Shown: positions 33,625 to 44,010 of the stretch, piece by piece
Layout of the letters: the number at the start of each line of letters is the position of its first letter
How positions within the stretch are numbered: position 1 is the stretch's first letter
From: a virus
IMG/VR virus record: IMGVR_UViG_3300032326_000597
Coordinates: 1-61,640 of that record
DNA length: 61,640 bases
Direction: 5' to 3' (one strand)
The notes under the pieces: generated by a model
Database searches by the model: none
Told to the model about the DNA's origin: nothing
The model's input: only the letters and a program-made list of their open reading frames with translations
Translations under genes and position numbers: made by a program

Positions 33625-36558
33625 ATGATTAGCACCGTATCCCTTTCGTTTGATTTAAGCGCATCTCCACCGAGAGCCGTTATTACGGATTCAACCGACT
33701 ATGGAGCATTGTTTTCCGTGTCAACCCAACAAGCTAAGGGATACGGTGTTCTCACTTTTAATGGAGAGATAGTTCAATCGTTTGATTCTCCAAGTAATCC
33801 ACTCATTGACTTGGCTGCTGGAGATACCGTTGGATATATCAACCTTCAGCTTGATAACAACGGCAATGTGGCCAATGGTATTTATGGTTTTGAATATAGT
33901 TTAAGACTTGCAAATCAACCTTCTTCTATACCTGTCAACATCCCAAGTACATCATCTACGTTTTCATTTGTTGGATACGAATGGATGAGTGATTTTTTTG
34001 AAACAGGAAATGATGTCACATTAACCGCTATTACATCGGGAACACCAAATTATAGGACTATTTCTAGCGTAAGCTATGCAGCTGGTAGTACTACTATTGA
34101 CATTAATTCACCAATCACTACGCCTCCATCTCTTTATTATTTTACTTATGATGTAGCAAATGCTCAGTTCAGTCAAACATACACCTATGCAGGTTGTACT
34201 CAAACAACAGCAGATGTAAACTTCATTTACGATTGCGAGTATGGGGATAGCGGAACATGGTCTGTATCAAATGCTACAGTTTTAGGTTCAAACGAAATCG
34301 TATCAAGCCTAAGCTGTACGATAAACTATCCATCTTGGACGAATATCGACTCGCTGTTCAATCCACAGGTAGTTACCACGTCTCTTCCATACCCAACCTT
34401 ACCAACAGAGGACACACCTCTTGCTACGGGTACTTATAGCGTTTTACTGTCACAACAGATTCAGCAAACTCAAACCTCTGGACTTGTTGTTCTTTACAAC
34501 AATTCAATAACAAAAGAATTTACTGTAAGCTGTGCGGGAACCCTTTGTGGACTTGTTCCTTGCATTGAGAACCTTCGTGCAGCTCACGCGGCAGAACTTG
34601 TACGAAACAGAATTTCAAAATACCAAGTTTTTGTAGACAATGTCCTTCTGTATTACACAGAGGCTATGAACTACAGGTCTTGCGGAGAACTTGACAAATA
34701 CAAAGAAACTATCGCCCTTCTTCAGGCTCAATTAGACGCCTCAGGGTGCGACTGTGCTTGCTGTGACAACGAGACCTACTACTGGGTGTCAAATAACTCA
34801 GCTAACTCTATTATCGACGAGTTGCTCGCTAACTTCCAATACCGATTGTTCAATACAGGTAGCGGAGATCCTGGACCCGCCCAAGATGGGGTAGAGTTTG
34901 GGGCTATTTGGCAAAATACTAATACCGGTGTTCTTTACCGTTGCACAGACGCGACACCTACGGCTTTGATTTGGGAGGAGTATTACAACCCTTCCACCTC
35001 ATCTTCTGTTGGAGCCGCAAACGGCTTGTCTGTCACCGCAAGTGATATAGTGCTTGGTGGCACTTTAGATACTGACACCACGATTACTTTAGGTACACGC
35101 GATATTGATTTTTCTGGAACTAGCGGAAATCTAACATTTTCTGGAACTACTGGAAACGTAATAGTTTCGTCCACTACTGGATCGGCTATAGTTGCAACAG
35201 GAACAACCAACGCACTTAGCGTTGAGGGAACTACTAACGCTCTTAGCGCTCAGGCCACTAACGATGTAGCTGCTTTTCTTCGAGTAGATCGCGCTACAAA
35301 TAATACCGTTGCTAAAAATCTTGTCTTATCAACAACCGTAACAGGGTCTGGTGTTGGAGCGAACGGCTTAGGTTCTTCAATAGAATTTTTGGCTGAAGGA
35401 TCGTCTTCGTCTTTCCCCTTTACTACATCTTCTATTGAAAGTGTGGTTACTAACTCTGCGTCACAGAGAGGAGAGTTGAAGTTTAATGTAAAGGCAGGAA
35501 GCCTTGTAAATAGTCTTACTCTTAATCCGGACGCATCTGTAACCCTTCCATTTTATGGTGACGGAAACTACACCGGAACAGCTACTCAATCATTGAGTGT
35601 AGATGTAGATGGAAACGTTATTGAAACAACCCATATTTCAGGCGCGGACAATGGCCTTTCAATTTCATCAGGAAACGTAATCCTTGGGGGTTCCTTGGAC
35701 GCTCCGACTACGATTGATTTAAATTCTCAAGATTTGACTTTTTCTGGTGGAACTGTTACAGCTTCTGCTGTAGACAATGCCTTACAAGTGAATGGAGGTG
35801 TAGGCGCTCTCACCGTAACGGGATCATCAAATGTTGTTGATGTTACAGCAAACAATAGTGTAGCTGGTCGTTTTGAAGTCGAGAGAGCTACAAACAATAC
35901 TGTTGCCACAGTTTTGAGTCTAAGAACATCTGTTGACGGAGGCGATGGAGCAGATGGTATCGGTACAGCTATTCAATTTGCATCAGAATCGAGTACTAAC
36001 ATAGTTTCCACAACAGCTTCTATTGAAAGCGTTTTAGTTAGCGCGTCATCACCTTTGCAAGCGAATTTAAACTTTAAGACAAGATCAAGTTCAGGTTCAG
36101 CGCTTCTTGACAGGTTAACTCTTAATTCAGACGGTTCTGCTACATTGCCTTCCTATGGCAGCGGATCCATTGCGGGAACGCCCACGTATTCATTAAGCGT
36201 TGACTCTTCTGGTAACGTAATTGAAACAGCGCTTTCTGGTGGTCCTTTAGTTTATATAGCTAGACTTTTTCAGTCTGGCACTACTGCTCCAACAGCCGTT
36301 GAGCTTGTAAATACTACAGGCGCTACTTTTACATGGAGTTATGTAATTTCTGGTATTTATCGGGTAACGGCATCATCTGCTGTTTTAACTACAGATAAAA
36401 CAGCCATGTTTGTAACAGCGTCTGGCACTAGTCCATATATACTTATGGGTGCAATAAATACCACAACTCAAGGTACGATAATTTCATCAAATAATTTTGT
36501 TAGTTATGTGGACAACTTAATTAATGGAGCTATTGTTAAAATAGAAATTTATCCATAA
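33625..36558 (+). CDS. Beta-rich fibre/spike-type protein with internal duplication (977 aa)
   Basis: The protein is Ser/Thr/Gly/Asn-rich and beta-structured. Residues ~1-320 are a beta N-terminal domain; 320-400 a helical spacer with a Cys cluster (CDCACCDNETYYW). Residues ~462-671 and ~672-870 are two copies of one module, each opening with A-N/D-G-L-S-V/I-x-x-x-x-I/V-I/V-L-G-G-T/S-L and ending in a G-x-V-I-E-T segment. The last 100 residues are a beta C-terminus. The G-L-S ... L-G-G pattern is typical of phage tail-fibre shafts. Encoded between capsid and neck genes, it may decorate the capsid or serve as a receptor-binding fibre. Confidence 0.75.
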   Translation: MISTVSLSFDLSASPPRAVITDSTDYGALFSVSTQQAKGYGVLTFNGEIVQSFDSPSNPLIDLAAGDTVGYINLQLDNNGNVANGIYGFEYSLRLANQPSSIPVNIPSTSSTFSFVGYEWMSDFFETGNDVTLTAITSGTPNYRTISSVSYAAGSTTIDINSPITTPPSLYYFTYDVANAQFSQTYTYAGCTQTTADVNFIYDCEYGDSGTWSVSNATVLGSNEIVSSLSCTINYPSWTNIDSLFNPQVVTTSLPYPTLPTEDTPLATGTYSVLLSQQIQQTQTSGLVVLYNNSITKEFTVSCAGTLCGLVPCIENLRAAHAAELVRNRISKYQVFVDNVLLYYTEAMNYRSCGELDKYKETIALLQAQLDASGCDCACCDNETYYWVSNNSANSIIDELLANFQYRLFNTGSGDPGPAQDGVEFGAIWQNTNTGVLYRCTDATPTALIWEEYYNPSTSSSVGAANGLSVTASDIVLGGTLDTDTTITLGTRDIDFSGTSGNLTFSGTTGNVIVSSTTGSAIVATGTTNALSVEGTTNALSAQATNDVAAFLRVDRATNNTVAKNLVLSTTVTGSGVGANGLGSSIEFLAEGSSSSFPFTTSSIESVVTNSASQRGELKFNVKAGSLVNSLTLNPDASVTLPFYGDGNYTGTATQSLSVDVDGNVIETTHISGADNGLSISSGNVILGGSLDAPTTIDLNSQDLTFSGGTVTASAVDNALQVNGGVGALTVTGSSNVVDVTANNSVAGRFEVERATNNTVATVLSLRTSVDGGDGADGIGTAIQFASESSTNIVSTTASIESVLVSASSPLQANLNFKTRSSSGSALLDRLTLNSDGSATLPSYGSGSIAGTPTYSLSVDSSGNVIETALSGGPLVYIARLFQSGTTAPTAVELVNTTGATFTWSYVISGIYRVTASSAVLTTDKTAMFVTASGTSPYILMGAINTTTQGTIISSNNFVSYVDNLINGAIVKIEIYP

Positions 36559-37313
36559 TGATAACTACTCTAGGTGAAATATATGAAGAGTTACTCTTCC
36601 GCGCGGGTAAGGACTTGCGCGGAGGATACGTGACTCCCGAAACCTTCAACAAGGGAATCAAGACAGTTAACCAACGATACTTAAACCGCTTGGTTGACTT
36701 GTTCGAAAAGAATCGGGAGATTACGAGTGATCTTCAGACTTTTATCAAGACCTTGGGTAGCCCTCAGTATCCAGCGATGAACTTCACCCCTGTATTTGCA
36801 GGAGACCCGAAAAAGGGTGGATACACCGATATCCCAGACGACATTTGGTATGAGGCTTCTTCTAGTTATCTTGAGTTATTAAACGTGAACTGTGGGCTTG
36901 AAGCCAACTACAGAAGTGTTGAGTTTGTTAGCCAGCATCAGTTTGATGCCCGGATGAGAAGCTCTATTATAAGTCCTATAGACAACCCGGAAGAGAACGA
37001 CCCAATCCTTGTCACACGAAACGACAAATATTTCATTTATCCATACCTCCCGCGCATCACGTTTACTTACATAAGAACTCCAAATATTCCTTACTTCGAC
37101 TACGATATTGATAACGGAATTCCCGTATATTTACCACCGGGTAGCGTACATACTAACAGTACTGTAGCCGCTCAGGGATCTCCGAGTTTGAGTGTTGAGT
37201 TTGAGTATCCTGAGAGCTGCGTAGACCACTTGATCGACATGATTAAGACGTATGTTGGTATCGGTAACGAGAACCAGTGGAACATTCAGACTCAAATGCC
37301 AAGTAAGGTATGA
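36558..37313 (+). CDS. Neck/ring-type connector protein, first of three (251 aa)
   Basis: ATG overlaps the fibre stop (TAATGA). An N-terminal amphipathic helix (LGEIYEELLFRAGKDLRGGY, with G-G-Y-V-T-P-E-T-F-N-K) and two further helices precede a beta-rich core (DKYFIYPYLPRITFTYIRTP). Proteins with this opening occur as neck or ring components between portal and tail in short-tailed Bacteroidetes phages. The three consecutive genes here share helical-N, beta-core layout. Function assigned by position. Confidence 0.6.
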   Translation: MITTLGEIYEELLFRAGKDLRGGYVTPETFNKGIKTVNQRYLNRLVDLFEKNREITSDLQTFIKTLGSPQYPAMNFTPVFAGDPKKGGYTDIPDDIWYEASSSYLELLNVNCGLEANYRSVEFVSQHQFDARMRSSIISPIDNPEENDPILVTRNDKYFIYPYLPRITFTYIRTPNIPYFDYDIDNGIPVYLPPGSVHTNSTVAAQGSPSLSVEFEYPESCVDHLIDMIKTYVGIGNENQWNIQTQMPSKV

Positions 37314-37930
37314 TAACAAAACGCCAGGCCATAGAACTCATACAGCACAGGTTGACTGGAGGAGACACCCCAGAGGACTTGCGCCGTCTGTACCCACGCT
37401 CGGTTATCTCTCGCGTTATGAATATGGCTCTTGCAGATATTGTAAGTGCTAACCCATACGATGCGAGCGACATGGCGGTTCCATATGTTTTTACTCCGTC
37501 AACGGACGCTAACGGATACTACGTGACTCTAAGCCCACAGCCTGTGGCGGGGTCACTTGCTATATTTACGGTTACGGACGAGGGTACAGGAAGTAACGAA
37601 TACATTATTCAAACCAAGGCAGAGGCAAACGCCATGAAGGTGTTGCGCGGGGCTAATAGCTCTGCGGCTATTCTTTACAATAACAAGCTCCGCTTCAACA
37701 AGAGACCTGAAGGAGACGTAACAGTTGTTATGGTCCCCAACGTATACCAAATGGAGGATGACGATGTATTAATCATCCCATCCAATGAGACAGGTCGCGG
37801 AGAAACAATGTTATTCCAGATGTGCCTTCAACTACTAGCTTCACAGCAATATCAAGACGACTTGAACAACGACTCTGTCGATGCTCAGTCGCTTGCGAGA
37901 GATACATCAAGATTATACAGTAACGAATGA
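37310..37930 (+). CDS. Neck/ring-type connector protein, second of three (206 aa)
   Basis: Overlaps its neighbours by four bases on each side. N-terminal helices (TKRQAIELIQHRLTGGDTPE, RVMNMALADIVSAN) are followed by a beta domain (GYYVTLSPQPVAGSLAIFTV, LRFNKRPEGDVTVVMVPNVY) and a C-terminal helix that begins ETMLFQMCLQLLASQQYQDD. This is the fold plan of head-completion/adaptor proteins. Assigned by layout and place. Confidence 0.6.
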   Translation: MITKRQAIELIQHRLTGGDTPEDLRRLYPRSVISRVMNMALADIVSANPYDASDMAVPYVFTPSTDANGYYVTLSPQPVAGSLAIFTVTDEGTGSNEYIIQTKAEANAMKVLRGANSSAAILYNNKLRFNKRPEGDVTVVMVPNVYQMEDDDVLIIPSNETGRGETMLFQMCLQLLASQQYQDDLNNDSVDAQSLARDTSRLYSNE

Positions 37931-38658
37931 CCATTAAGAATATAAAATATATCGCCACTTCGGCCCTATATCGTTTGGGGAAGAACCCGGTTGGTCGTGA
38001 GTTGAACTGGATGGTTCAAGTGGCTATTGACTACCTAAGCGAGAAGTCTCCGCTAGACGGCAACGTGTCCCTGAGAACAATCTATGGAAAGATTGATACA
38101 GGGGCGCGGGTATTTACCATGCCTGGGGACTGCATGAGAATCTCTAAAGTGGGATTAAAGTCAGGCCGTCGCATTTGGACCCTGACTCCGGACACGTCTT
38201 TGACTTATCCTGAGGAGTTCTTTCAGTGTGAAAGCGATCAGAACGATCCAGTTGTTGTTGATGGATTATTTCCTTACGGATATTTTGGGTTTTTTTATAA
38301 TCAACCCGAATATGGCCGGGGTGGTGGACGTAATGAGAACTACTACCGAATAGACGGTAACAATATCATTTTCGATCACAACATCCCCGACGGGCAGTTA
38401 GTAATCGAATACTTCTCAAACGGCTCGGACGTTAACGAGGATAGCTTGATTGACACGGCATACGCGGAGCCATTCCGTTTGTATTTGATGGCGGAGTATT
38501 GCCTGCACAAGGGTAACTCATTGGACCGCTCTAAGTTCAAAGAGTTACAGATGCAGTACGAGGCAGCCCAGTGGAGTGCCAACATTTTAGTTAAGGCCCC
38601 ACGACTGAGTGAGATGATTGACGCGCTTGCACAAAGTTCAGAGTTTAACTTAGGATAA
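37927..38658 (+). CDS. Neck/ring-type connector protein, third of three (243 aa)
   Basis: Overlaps both neighbours by a few bases. It begins with helices (YIATSALYRLGKNPVGRELN, MVQVAIDYLSEKSPL), has a beta core including RVFTMPGDCMRISKVGLKSG and a Gly/Tyr-rich loop (YGYFGFFYNQPEYGRGGGRN), and a C-terminal helical pair (LYLMAEYCLHKGNSLDRSKF). Similar adaptor proteins (tail-tube/neck) are found before the giant stabilisation protein in crAss-like phages. Confidence 0.6.
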   Translation: MTIKNIKYIATSALYRLGKNPVGRELNWMVQVAIDYLSEKSPLDGNVSLRTIYGKIDTGARVFTMPGDCMRISKVGLKSGRRIWTLTPDTSLTYPEEFFQCESDQNDPVVVDGLFPYGYFGFFYNQPEYGRGGGRNENYYRIDGNNIIFDHNIPDGQLVIEYFSNGSDVNEDSLIDTAYAEPFRLYLMAEYCLHKGNSLDRSKFKELQMQYEAAQWSANILVKAPRLSEMIDALAQSSEFNLG

Positions 38659-41600
38659 TGGATTTCAACGAGATAATAACATTTGAGGGTGGTATAAACA
38701 CCGACGACACGCCTCAGGGTATGCCCAAGGGCGACTATCGTGACTTTTCATACTGTCGCCTTGGTTATAACTCTGGTAACGCCTTCGCTGTAGAGACGTC
38801 GAGCGGAACTATTGAAATAAACAACTCATTTATTAGCGAAGAAGACAAGGTGCTTGGAGCTACGCAATGGCTTAAAGAAAACGCGATTGTTTATTTCGTT
38901 TACAAATACTCGCCGCCTCCAGTACCTCCATTTCCTCCGCCTCCCATACCTCACCAGATTTGGGTTTACTATATCGCGACTCAGACCCATGAGCTTGCAG
39001 TTCAAGACTTAGTGTTAAACTTTAGCCCAGACTGGCCAATCTTTCACGCGAATGTGATAGACGATATTCTAAAGTGGACTGATGGACGTTGGAATGATCA
39101 AATGTATGAGGACGACGGAACTCGACTTTTCAACCCGCCGTATCAAATCAATTTACGCAAGGCTCTTGATGGCTTTTATACATTAATTGACCTTCAGACT
39201 ATAGACGCTATTAAGTGGCCGATGGAGCCACCTATTGTGAGTTACTTTACGGATACAACCCGCAACGACAACAAGCTGCGCGGCAAACTTTTTAAGTTCA
39301 TAATTCAACCGATATATGAAAACGGAGAACTTGGTGTTTGGTCGATGTATTCTAATTTGGCACTGCCCGATCAGTCTGAGCTTGTTAGTGGAACTAACTG
39401 GGTGTTTCTTAATAACGACAACGTAATTAGGATTCAGTTTGATACAGGCCCAAAGGTTATTCGAGGCTTCAATTTAGCTGTTCAACAGTACGATAGAGAC
39501 TCATTCGGTGCTATTCCTCCATTTGGTGTTTTCTTGCAATTAGATAAAGTTCTTGACAACATAAACGATAACTCGTTTCATACAGTTAACTTTTACGGCA
39601 GTGTTGCCACAAGTCCAGCTATTGACGTACTTAAGAATTACGACAGGCTACCTGTAATTGCTGATTGTCAAGAGTACTTGCCAACTAATCAGTTGACGTA
39701 TTCAAACTTTAGAGAGGGTTACGATAAACCTACAGGCACTCCATTTACATTGAACGTTCAGGTAGGTTACGATGTCAGCGAGGTTAGATGGAACCCGGCT
39801 GATTCTAGGACACTATATAAGGCAGAAATAGAGATCGATAAGTTTATAATTCAATACGATGGCGATCCATACGCTAATGCAAGTAGTAAGTTTATATATC
39901 AAGTAGGAGATATAATTTATTTTATTACATGGAGCGATAGTGATCCTCAAAATCCATACAGCAATAGGCGACTGTTTTACAGCATATCACAAGAAGATGT
40001 AGATGTCGCGCTAACCTTTCCTCTTCCAATAGATCAAAACGGATATATACTACGGCTGATAGGCGATTCTTTTATAACACAATGGAATGCTACGGGATAT
40101 TTTCAATTGCCCGGAACCACCTCGGTTTATAGTACGGACGGAATACAGTACGAAGCAAATCGCCTAATAGGCTTTGATGGCCCAGTCAGAACTTCTGATT
40201 ATCAGAGTACAGGAAAGTTGATTGTTGGCGGTTCATTTAACGCGGCTGCAAACTCTCTTTCAAAGGGGATATGCAGGCTAAACACCCTGGGAACAACTCT
40301 GACGATTGGTTCAGTTGACCGCACGTTTAGTGAATATGCAGGAACAGGCTTCAACGGTGATGTTTATACCGTAAAGGTTCAGATAGATGGATTTGATTAC
40401 ATATTAGTGGGTGGTTCGTTTACTGAGTTTAATGGGGTTTCAAGAAACAAAATAGCTCGACTAGGTCCAGACGGTTGGCTTGACACGACATTTGATCCAG
40501 GAACGGGTTTTAATGGAAACGTATATTCAATAGATATACAAGAATCTGATAATAAGATTGTAGTTGGAGGAGACTTTACGAGTTATAACGGGCAACCAGT
40601 AAATCTGATTGCTAGGTTAAACTTTGATGGAAGTTTAGACGACACCTTTACGTCTCCTGTGACTACCGTTACTCCTGGCGTGAGTAAGGTTAATGTGGTG
40701 GCTGTTCAATCCGGAACGTCTAATCCAATGGCTGGAAAGATAATTATAGGTGGATTTCAACTCGGAATACCGTCCGCTATTTCTAGCAACATAGCAAGAC
40801 TAGGTGTTGACGGATCTTACGATAACACGTTTATAGCAAATCCGAATGGAGCTGTTTATGACATAGCCTTTTCCACACTTACCGGCACACCAGACGCCTA
40901 CATAGCTGGAGATTTTACTAATTGTAATGGGCAACTTAGAAACAGAATTGCTCTTTTATATTTTACATCAGGAATTGTAGTGCCTAGCATTTTTATAGGC
41001 TCGTCATTTAACGACACGGTCAGGTCTATAAGTATAAACCCCGTCAGTAGTGGTACACAGGAGTGGATTTATTGTGCAGGCGACTTTACGGATTATGACT
41101 CTACTGCAACTTATGGTATTGCTACATTAACAGAAACTGGATTTCTTATTCAGTCTAATGCTAGCGCAACTACAATTAACGGAACTCCCCTTAACATTAT
41201 ATTTAACGACTTCCCAAATCGTCTTTTTCTTTTTGGCGATTTTATATATGACGGTGTTACCTTACCAGATGGTAGAAACGGTGTTCTTTTATCATCCACT
41301 TTACTTCTTTATTCTACAAATGCAGGGAAACCATCTATAGATATTGGTACATTACCAACTGGCACTAACTCTGCAAAGCAAATTGATTACGACAAGGTAA
41401 CGGCGGCAACACCAAGCTTGAAGGTGGGTGCGACCCATGAGTTTGGAATTGTTTACGGAGACAGGGCATATAGGGACAGCACGGTTTACACCGTGGACGA
41501 CATGAACTTATTTGTGCCTTGGTTTTATGATATAGCTAATTCCGGGGTATTAAATGATAATAAGAATCCGTTCACTGTAACCCCAAACATTACAATCAAT

Positions 41601-43937
41601 CATGTCCCCCCTGTTTGGGCTGATAGGTACTGGATAGTAGCCAAACCTGCTACTGAAGTTTTAAGTTTTGGTCAGTATATAACCAATAACAACGACGGAA
41701 CTACAAGTTGGCAGGATTCTATAGTTTTAACCGGTGTAGGAAATAATAAACGATATAAAATATATATCGACAACTGGTATGAAAGAGAAAACAAGGGGGC
41801 TACCATCAGGCATGAAATCAAGATTGGTGATAAACTTAGATTTAAGAGGTCAAACTTTTATTATTTAGATTACCTATCATACCTAGAGCTTGATATTGTT
41901 GGTGTAGAAATTGGCGCAGGTAACGATGGTAGGACTGCTGTATATACAAATCTTTTTGACAGAAATATCATATCTGTTGCGGATGATTTCGCAGGATCCG
42001 GCAGTAAAGTGTTTGGACAAGAATTAGAGATATACACTCCAAGACCTTCGGTAGACGACACAGGTAATATATTTGTGTCTCCATGGAAGGATATAACCGA
42101 GGCGATTCAGATAAAAAATCCACACACAGAGGATAGGTCGCACGGGTCTCCTGTTCAGTATTACCTTCAGTGGAGTCCTAATTTTTTCAGTGGAAACTAT
42201 TTTTACATCAGCGGAGACCAAAGCCAACTGTCTGGAACATCTTGGCCAAACTCGACCGTCCATTATGCGGACGGAACAGTTTTCCAAGAGGCAACAAGCG
42301 TAAATACCGCATCGTATGACAGCATAGAAAACATCACAAGAATAGAACTAACAACCGTTAGTCCTGATCCGACAATTTCTTACATAACACTTAACGGTCA
42401 AGACCAAGTAGTTAACGGCCTTGTTAGCAGCACCGCTGCGTCTTATAGCATCAATTATGGAGATGTTTATTTAAGACTAAGAAACAGCAGGACTGGAACT
42501 TCGGGGGCGCAAGATGAGTTTTATTATTTCATGGAGGACTTCAACTACTCTGACTACTACCCAAGCGACGTTCATAATGACGGAAGGACTAGGATTGAAG
42601 ATCAGAACGCCAAAATGGTTCACCGCAAGGCGTCCTCTATTCATTCGGACTCTTTTATCTTAGGGACTCAGATAAACGGACTTTCTTCGTTTGGACTTGA
42701 CAATCGTAATATCGAGGACATGAATCCTCTTTATGGAGAGATAGTAAGGACTTATATGTCTGGTCGTGAGGGTAAGACATTAAAATGTCTCCAACCAAAG
42801 AGGGAGAACTCGATTTACATTCAGTTCTATCCCAACGAGGTTGGTTCCGATTCAAGTGTTCGCGTATCCAACAAGACATTTGCTTCTTGGTTTGACTACA
42901 AGAGTCTTTTCGGGTGTTCTGATGCCGGGGCTGCCGCGCTTCTTCCAAACGGAGCTGTGATGTACTTTGACAACAACTCCGGGGTGTTCGTTTACTCAGG
43001 CGGAAACGGCCAGATGGTGGTAAGTGAAATAGATCCTGATACCGCAAAAGATTACAAATTCAGAACAAAGACAAAGGAGCTTGCTAAGGCCTATAACGAG
43101 AGCGCAAATCCTCTTGTTAGGACGTATATAAACGAAACCGTTGGTGAGGTAGGTTTTGCGTTTAGTTTTGATAACGAGGAGACATACGAACACGTAGTGT
43201 TTGACTACGTAAACATGAGGTGGCGTTCAACCTACGACTACAACTTCCGTCAGTTCTGCAATTTAGGACAGACGCTAGTTGGTTGGGGTAAGAACAATCA
43301 GCTTTACCTACACAACCAAGACGGTGTTTGGACATTCCACGGAGACTCATTCATTCAGAAGGTCTCGTTCGTATCAAACGAGAATCCATTACTGTTGAAG
43401 CGTTATCAGGACATAACTTTAATATCGGACGATAAGTTTTCAATCGAGGCGGTATCTGAACCAAACAGAAGTTATCCTCTTGGAATGAAGACCATGATGA
43501 CCGAGAACTTGCTTGGAATGTATGAGGGGTATGGTAAGACGAACTACAGAAAGAACCTGTACGATCCTAGGTTCTGGATTCCTGGAAACGTGAGCGAAAC
43601 AAACACAACGACGTGGATACTAAACGGTAATCAGACCTCGCTTGTCGGGGAGACCATTACCATTGTCCAAGATGACAAGAATATATATACAGGGGTAATT
43701 ACAAACCCTGTTTATAACTCAGGACCAAACACTACAGATATCGAAATAGTAGGATTTCAGCCAGGAACTGCGGGCGTGGATGGCAAATGGTATTTGAGTG
43801 AGAAGGTGTTATTGAACGGAGAAGATGTGAGAGCAAACGCCTTAACACACACGTTGAGTTATGACCCGGCAGCATCTGGGGCATCTGGTGAAGGTTCTGT
43901 TCTTTTCTCTGTTGGAATTAAGGGTGTTTTATCATAA
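38658..43937 (+). CDS. Giant tail-stabilisation-like protein with delta-60 beta-propeller (1759 aa)
   Basis: The N-terminus IITFEGGINTDDTPQGMPKG then DYRDFSYCRLGYNSGNAFAV matches the G-G-x-N-T/S-D ... P-x-G-D-Y-R-D ... G-N-x-x-A-V-E signature that I know from stabilisation/tail-hub proteins of crAss-like and related phages. A proline run (SPPPVPPFPPPPIPH) lies near residue 85-99. Residues ~515-880 hold delta-60-type repeats (I-x-V-G-G-x-F ... N-G ... I-A-R-L-x-x-D-G-S/W-L-D-x-T-F), predicted to form a beta-propeller inserted into the chain. The C-terminal 500 residues are beta-rich again. It is a tail-associated structural protein; the propeller may bind host surface sugars. Confidence 0.7.
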   Translation: MDFNEIITFEGGINTDDTPQGMPKGDYRDFSYCRLGYNSGNAFAVETSSGTIEINNSFISEEDKVLGATQWLKENAIVYFVYKYSPPPVPPFPPPPIPHQIWVYYIATQTHELAVQDLVLNFSPDWPIFHANVIDDILKWTDGRWNDQMYEDDGTRLFNPPYQINLRKALDGFYTLIDLQTIDAIKWPMEPPIVSYFTDTTRNDNKLRGKLFKFIIQPIYENGELGVWSMYSNLALPDQSELVSGTNWVFLNNDNVIRIQFDTGPKVIRGFNLAVQQYDRDSFGAIPPFGVFLQLDKVLDNINDNSFHTVNFYGSVATSPAIDVLKNYDRLPVIADCQEYLPTNQLTYSNFREGYDKPTGTPFTLNVQVGYDVSEVRWNPADSRTLYKAEIEIDKFIIQYDGDPYANASSKFIYQVGDIIYFITWSDSDPQNPYSNRRLFYSISQEDVDVALTFPLPIDQNGYILRLIGDSFITQWNATGYFQLPGTTSVYSTDGIQYEANRLIGFDGPVRTSDYQSTGKLIVGGSFNAAANSLSKGICRLNTLGTTLTIGSVDRTFSEYAGTGFNGDVYTVKVQIDGFDYILVGGSFTEFNGVSRNKIARLGPDGWLDTTFDPGTGFNGNVYSIDIQESDNKIVVGGDFTSYNGQPVNLIARLNFDGSLDDTFTSPVTTVTPGVSKVNVVAVQSGTSNPMAGKIIIGGFQLGIPSAISSNIARLGVDGSYDNTFIANPNGAVYDIAFSTLTGTPDAYIAGDFTNCNGQLRNRIALLYFTSGIVVPSIFIGSSFNDTVRSISINPVSSGTQEWIYCAGDFTDYDSTATYGIATLTETGFLIQSNASATTINGTPLNIIFNDFPNRLFLFGDFIYDGVTLPDGRNGVLLSSTLLLYSTNAGKPSIDIGTLPTGTNSAKQIDYDKVTAATPSLKVGATHEFGIVYGDRAYRDSTVYTVDDMNLFVPWFYDIANSGVLNDNKNPFTVTPNITINHVPPVWADRYWIVAKPATEVLSFGQYITNNNDGTTSWQDSIVLTGVGNNKRYKIYIDNWYERENKGATIRHEIKIGDKLRFKRSNFYYLDYLSYLELDIVGVEIGAGNDGRTAVYTNLFDRNIISVADDFAGSGSKVFGQELEIYTPRPSVDDTGNIFVSPWKDITEAIQIKNPHTEDRSHGSPVQYYLQWSPNFFSGNYFYISGDQSQLSGTSWPNSTVHYADGTVFQEATSVNTASYDSIENITRIELTTVSPDPTISYITLNGQDQVVNGLVSSTAASYSINYGDVYLRLRNSRTGTSGAQDEFYYFMEDFNYSDYYPSDVHNDGRTRIEDQNAKMVHRKASSIHSDSFILGTQINGLSSFGLDNRNIEDMNPLYGEIVRTYMSGREGKTLKCLQPKRENSIYIQFYPNEVGSDSSVRVSNKTFASWFDYKSLFGCSDAGAAALLPNGAVMYFDNNSGVFVYSGGNGQMVVSEIDPDTAKDYKFRTKTKELAKAYNESANPLVRTYINETVGEVGFAFSFDNEETYEHVVFDYVNMRWRSTYDYNFRQFCNLGQTLVGWGKNNQLYLHNQDGVWTFHGDSFIQKVSFVSNENPLLLKRYQDITLISDDKFSIEAVSEPNRSYPLGMKTMMTENLLGMYEGYGKTNYRKNLYDPRFWIPGNVSETNTTTWILNGNQTSLVGETITIVQDDKNIYTGVITNPVYNSGPNTTDIEIVGFQPGTAGVDGKWYLSEKVLLNGEDVRANALTHTLSYDPAASGASGEGSVLFSVGIKGVLS

Positions 43938-44010
43938 ATTTGCCGCTAATGGGTGTCGAGATACGCCAAAATGTGAAGTAGTAAGAGATTATTTAATTAA
44001 GATATAGATC

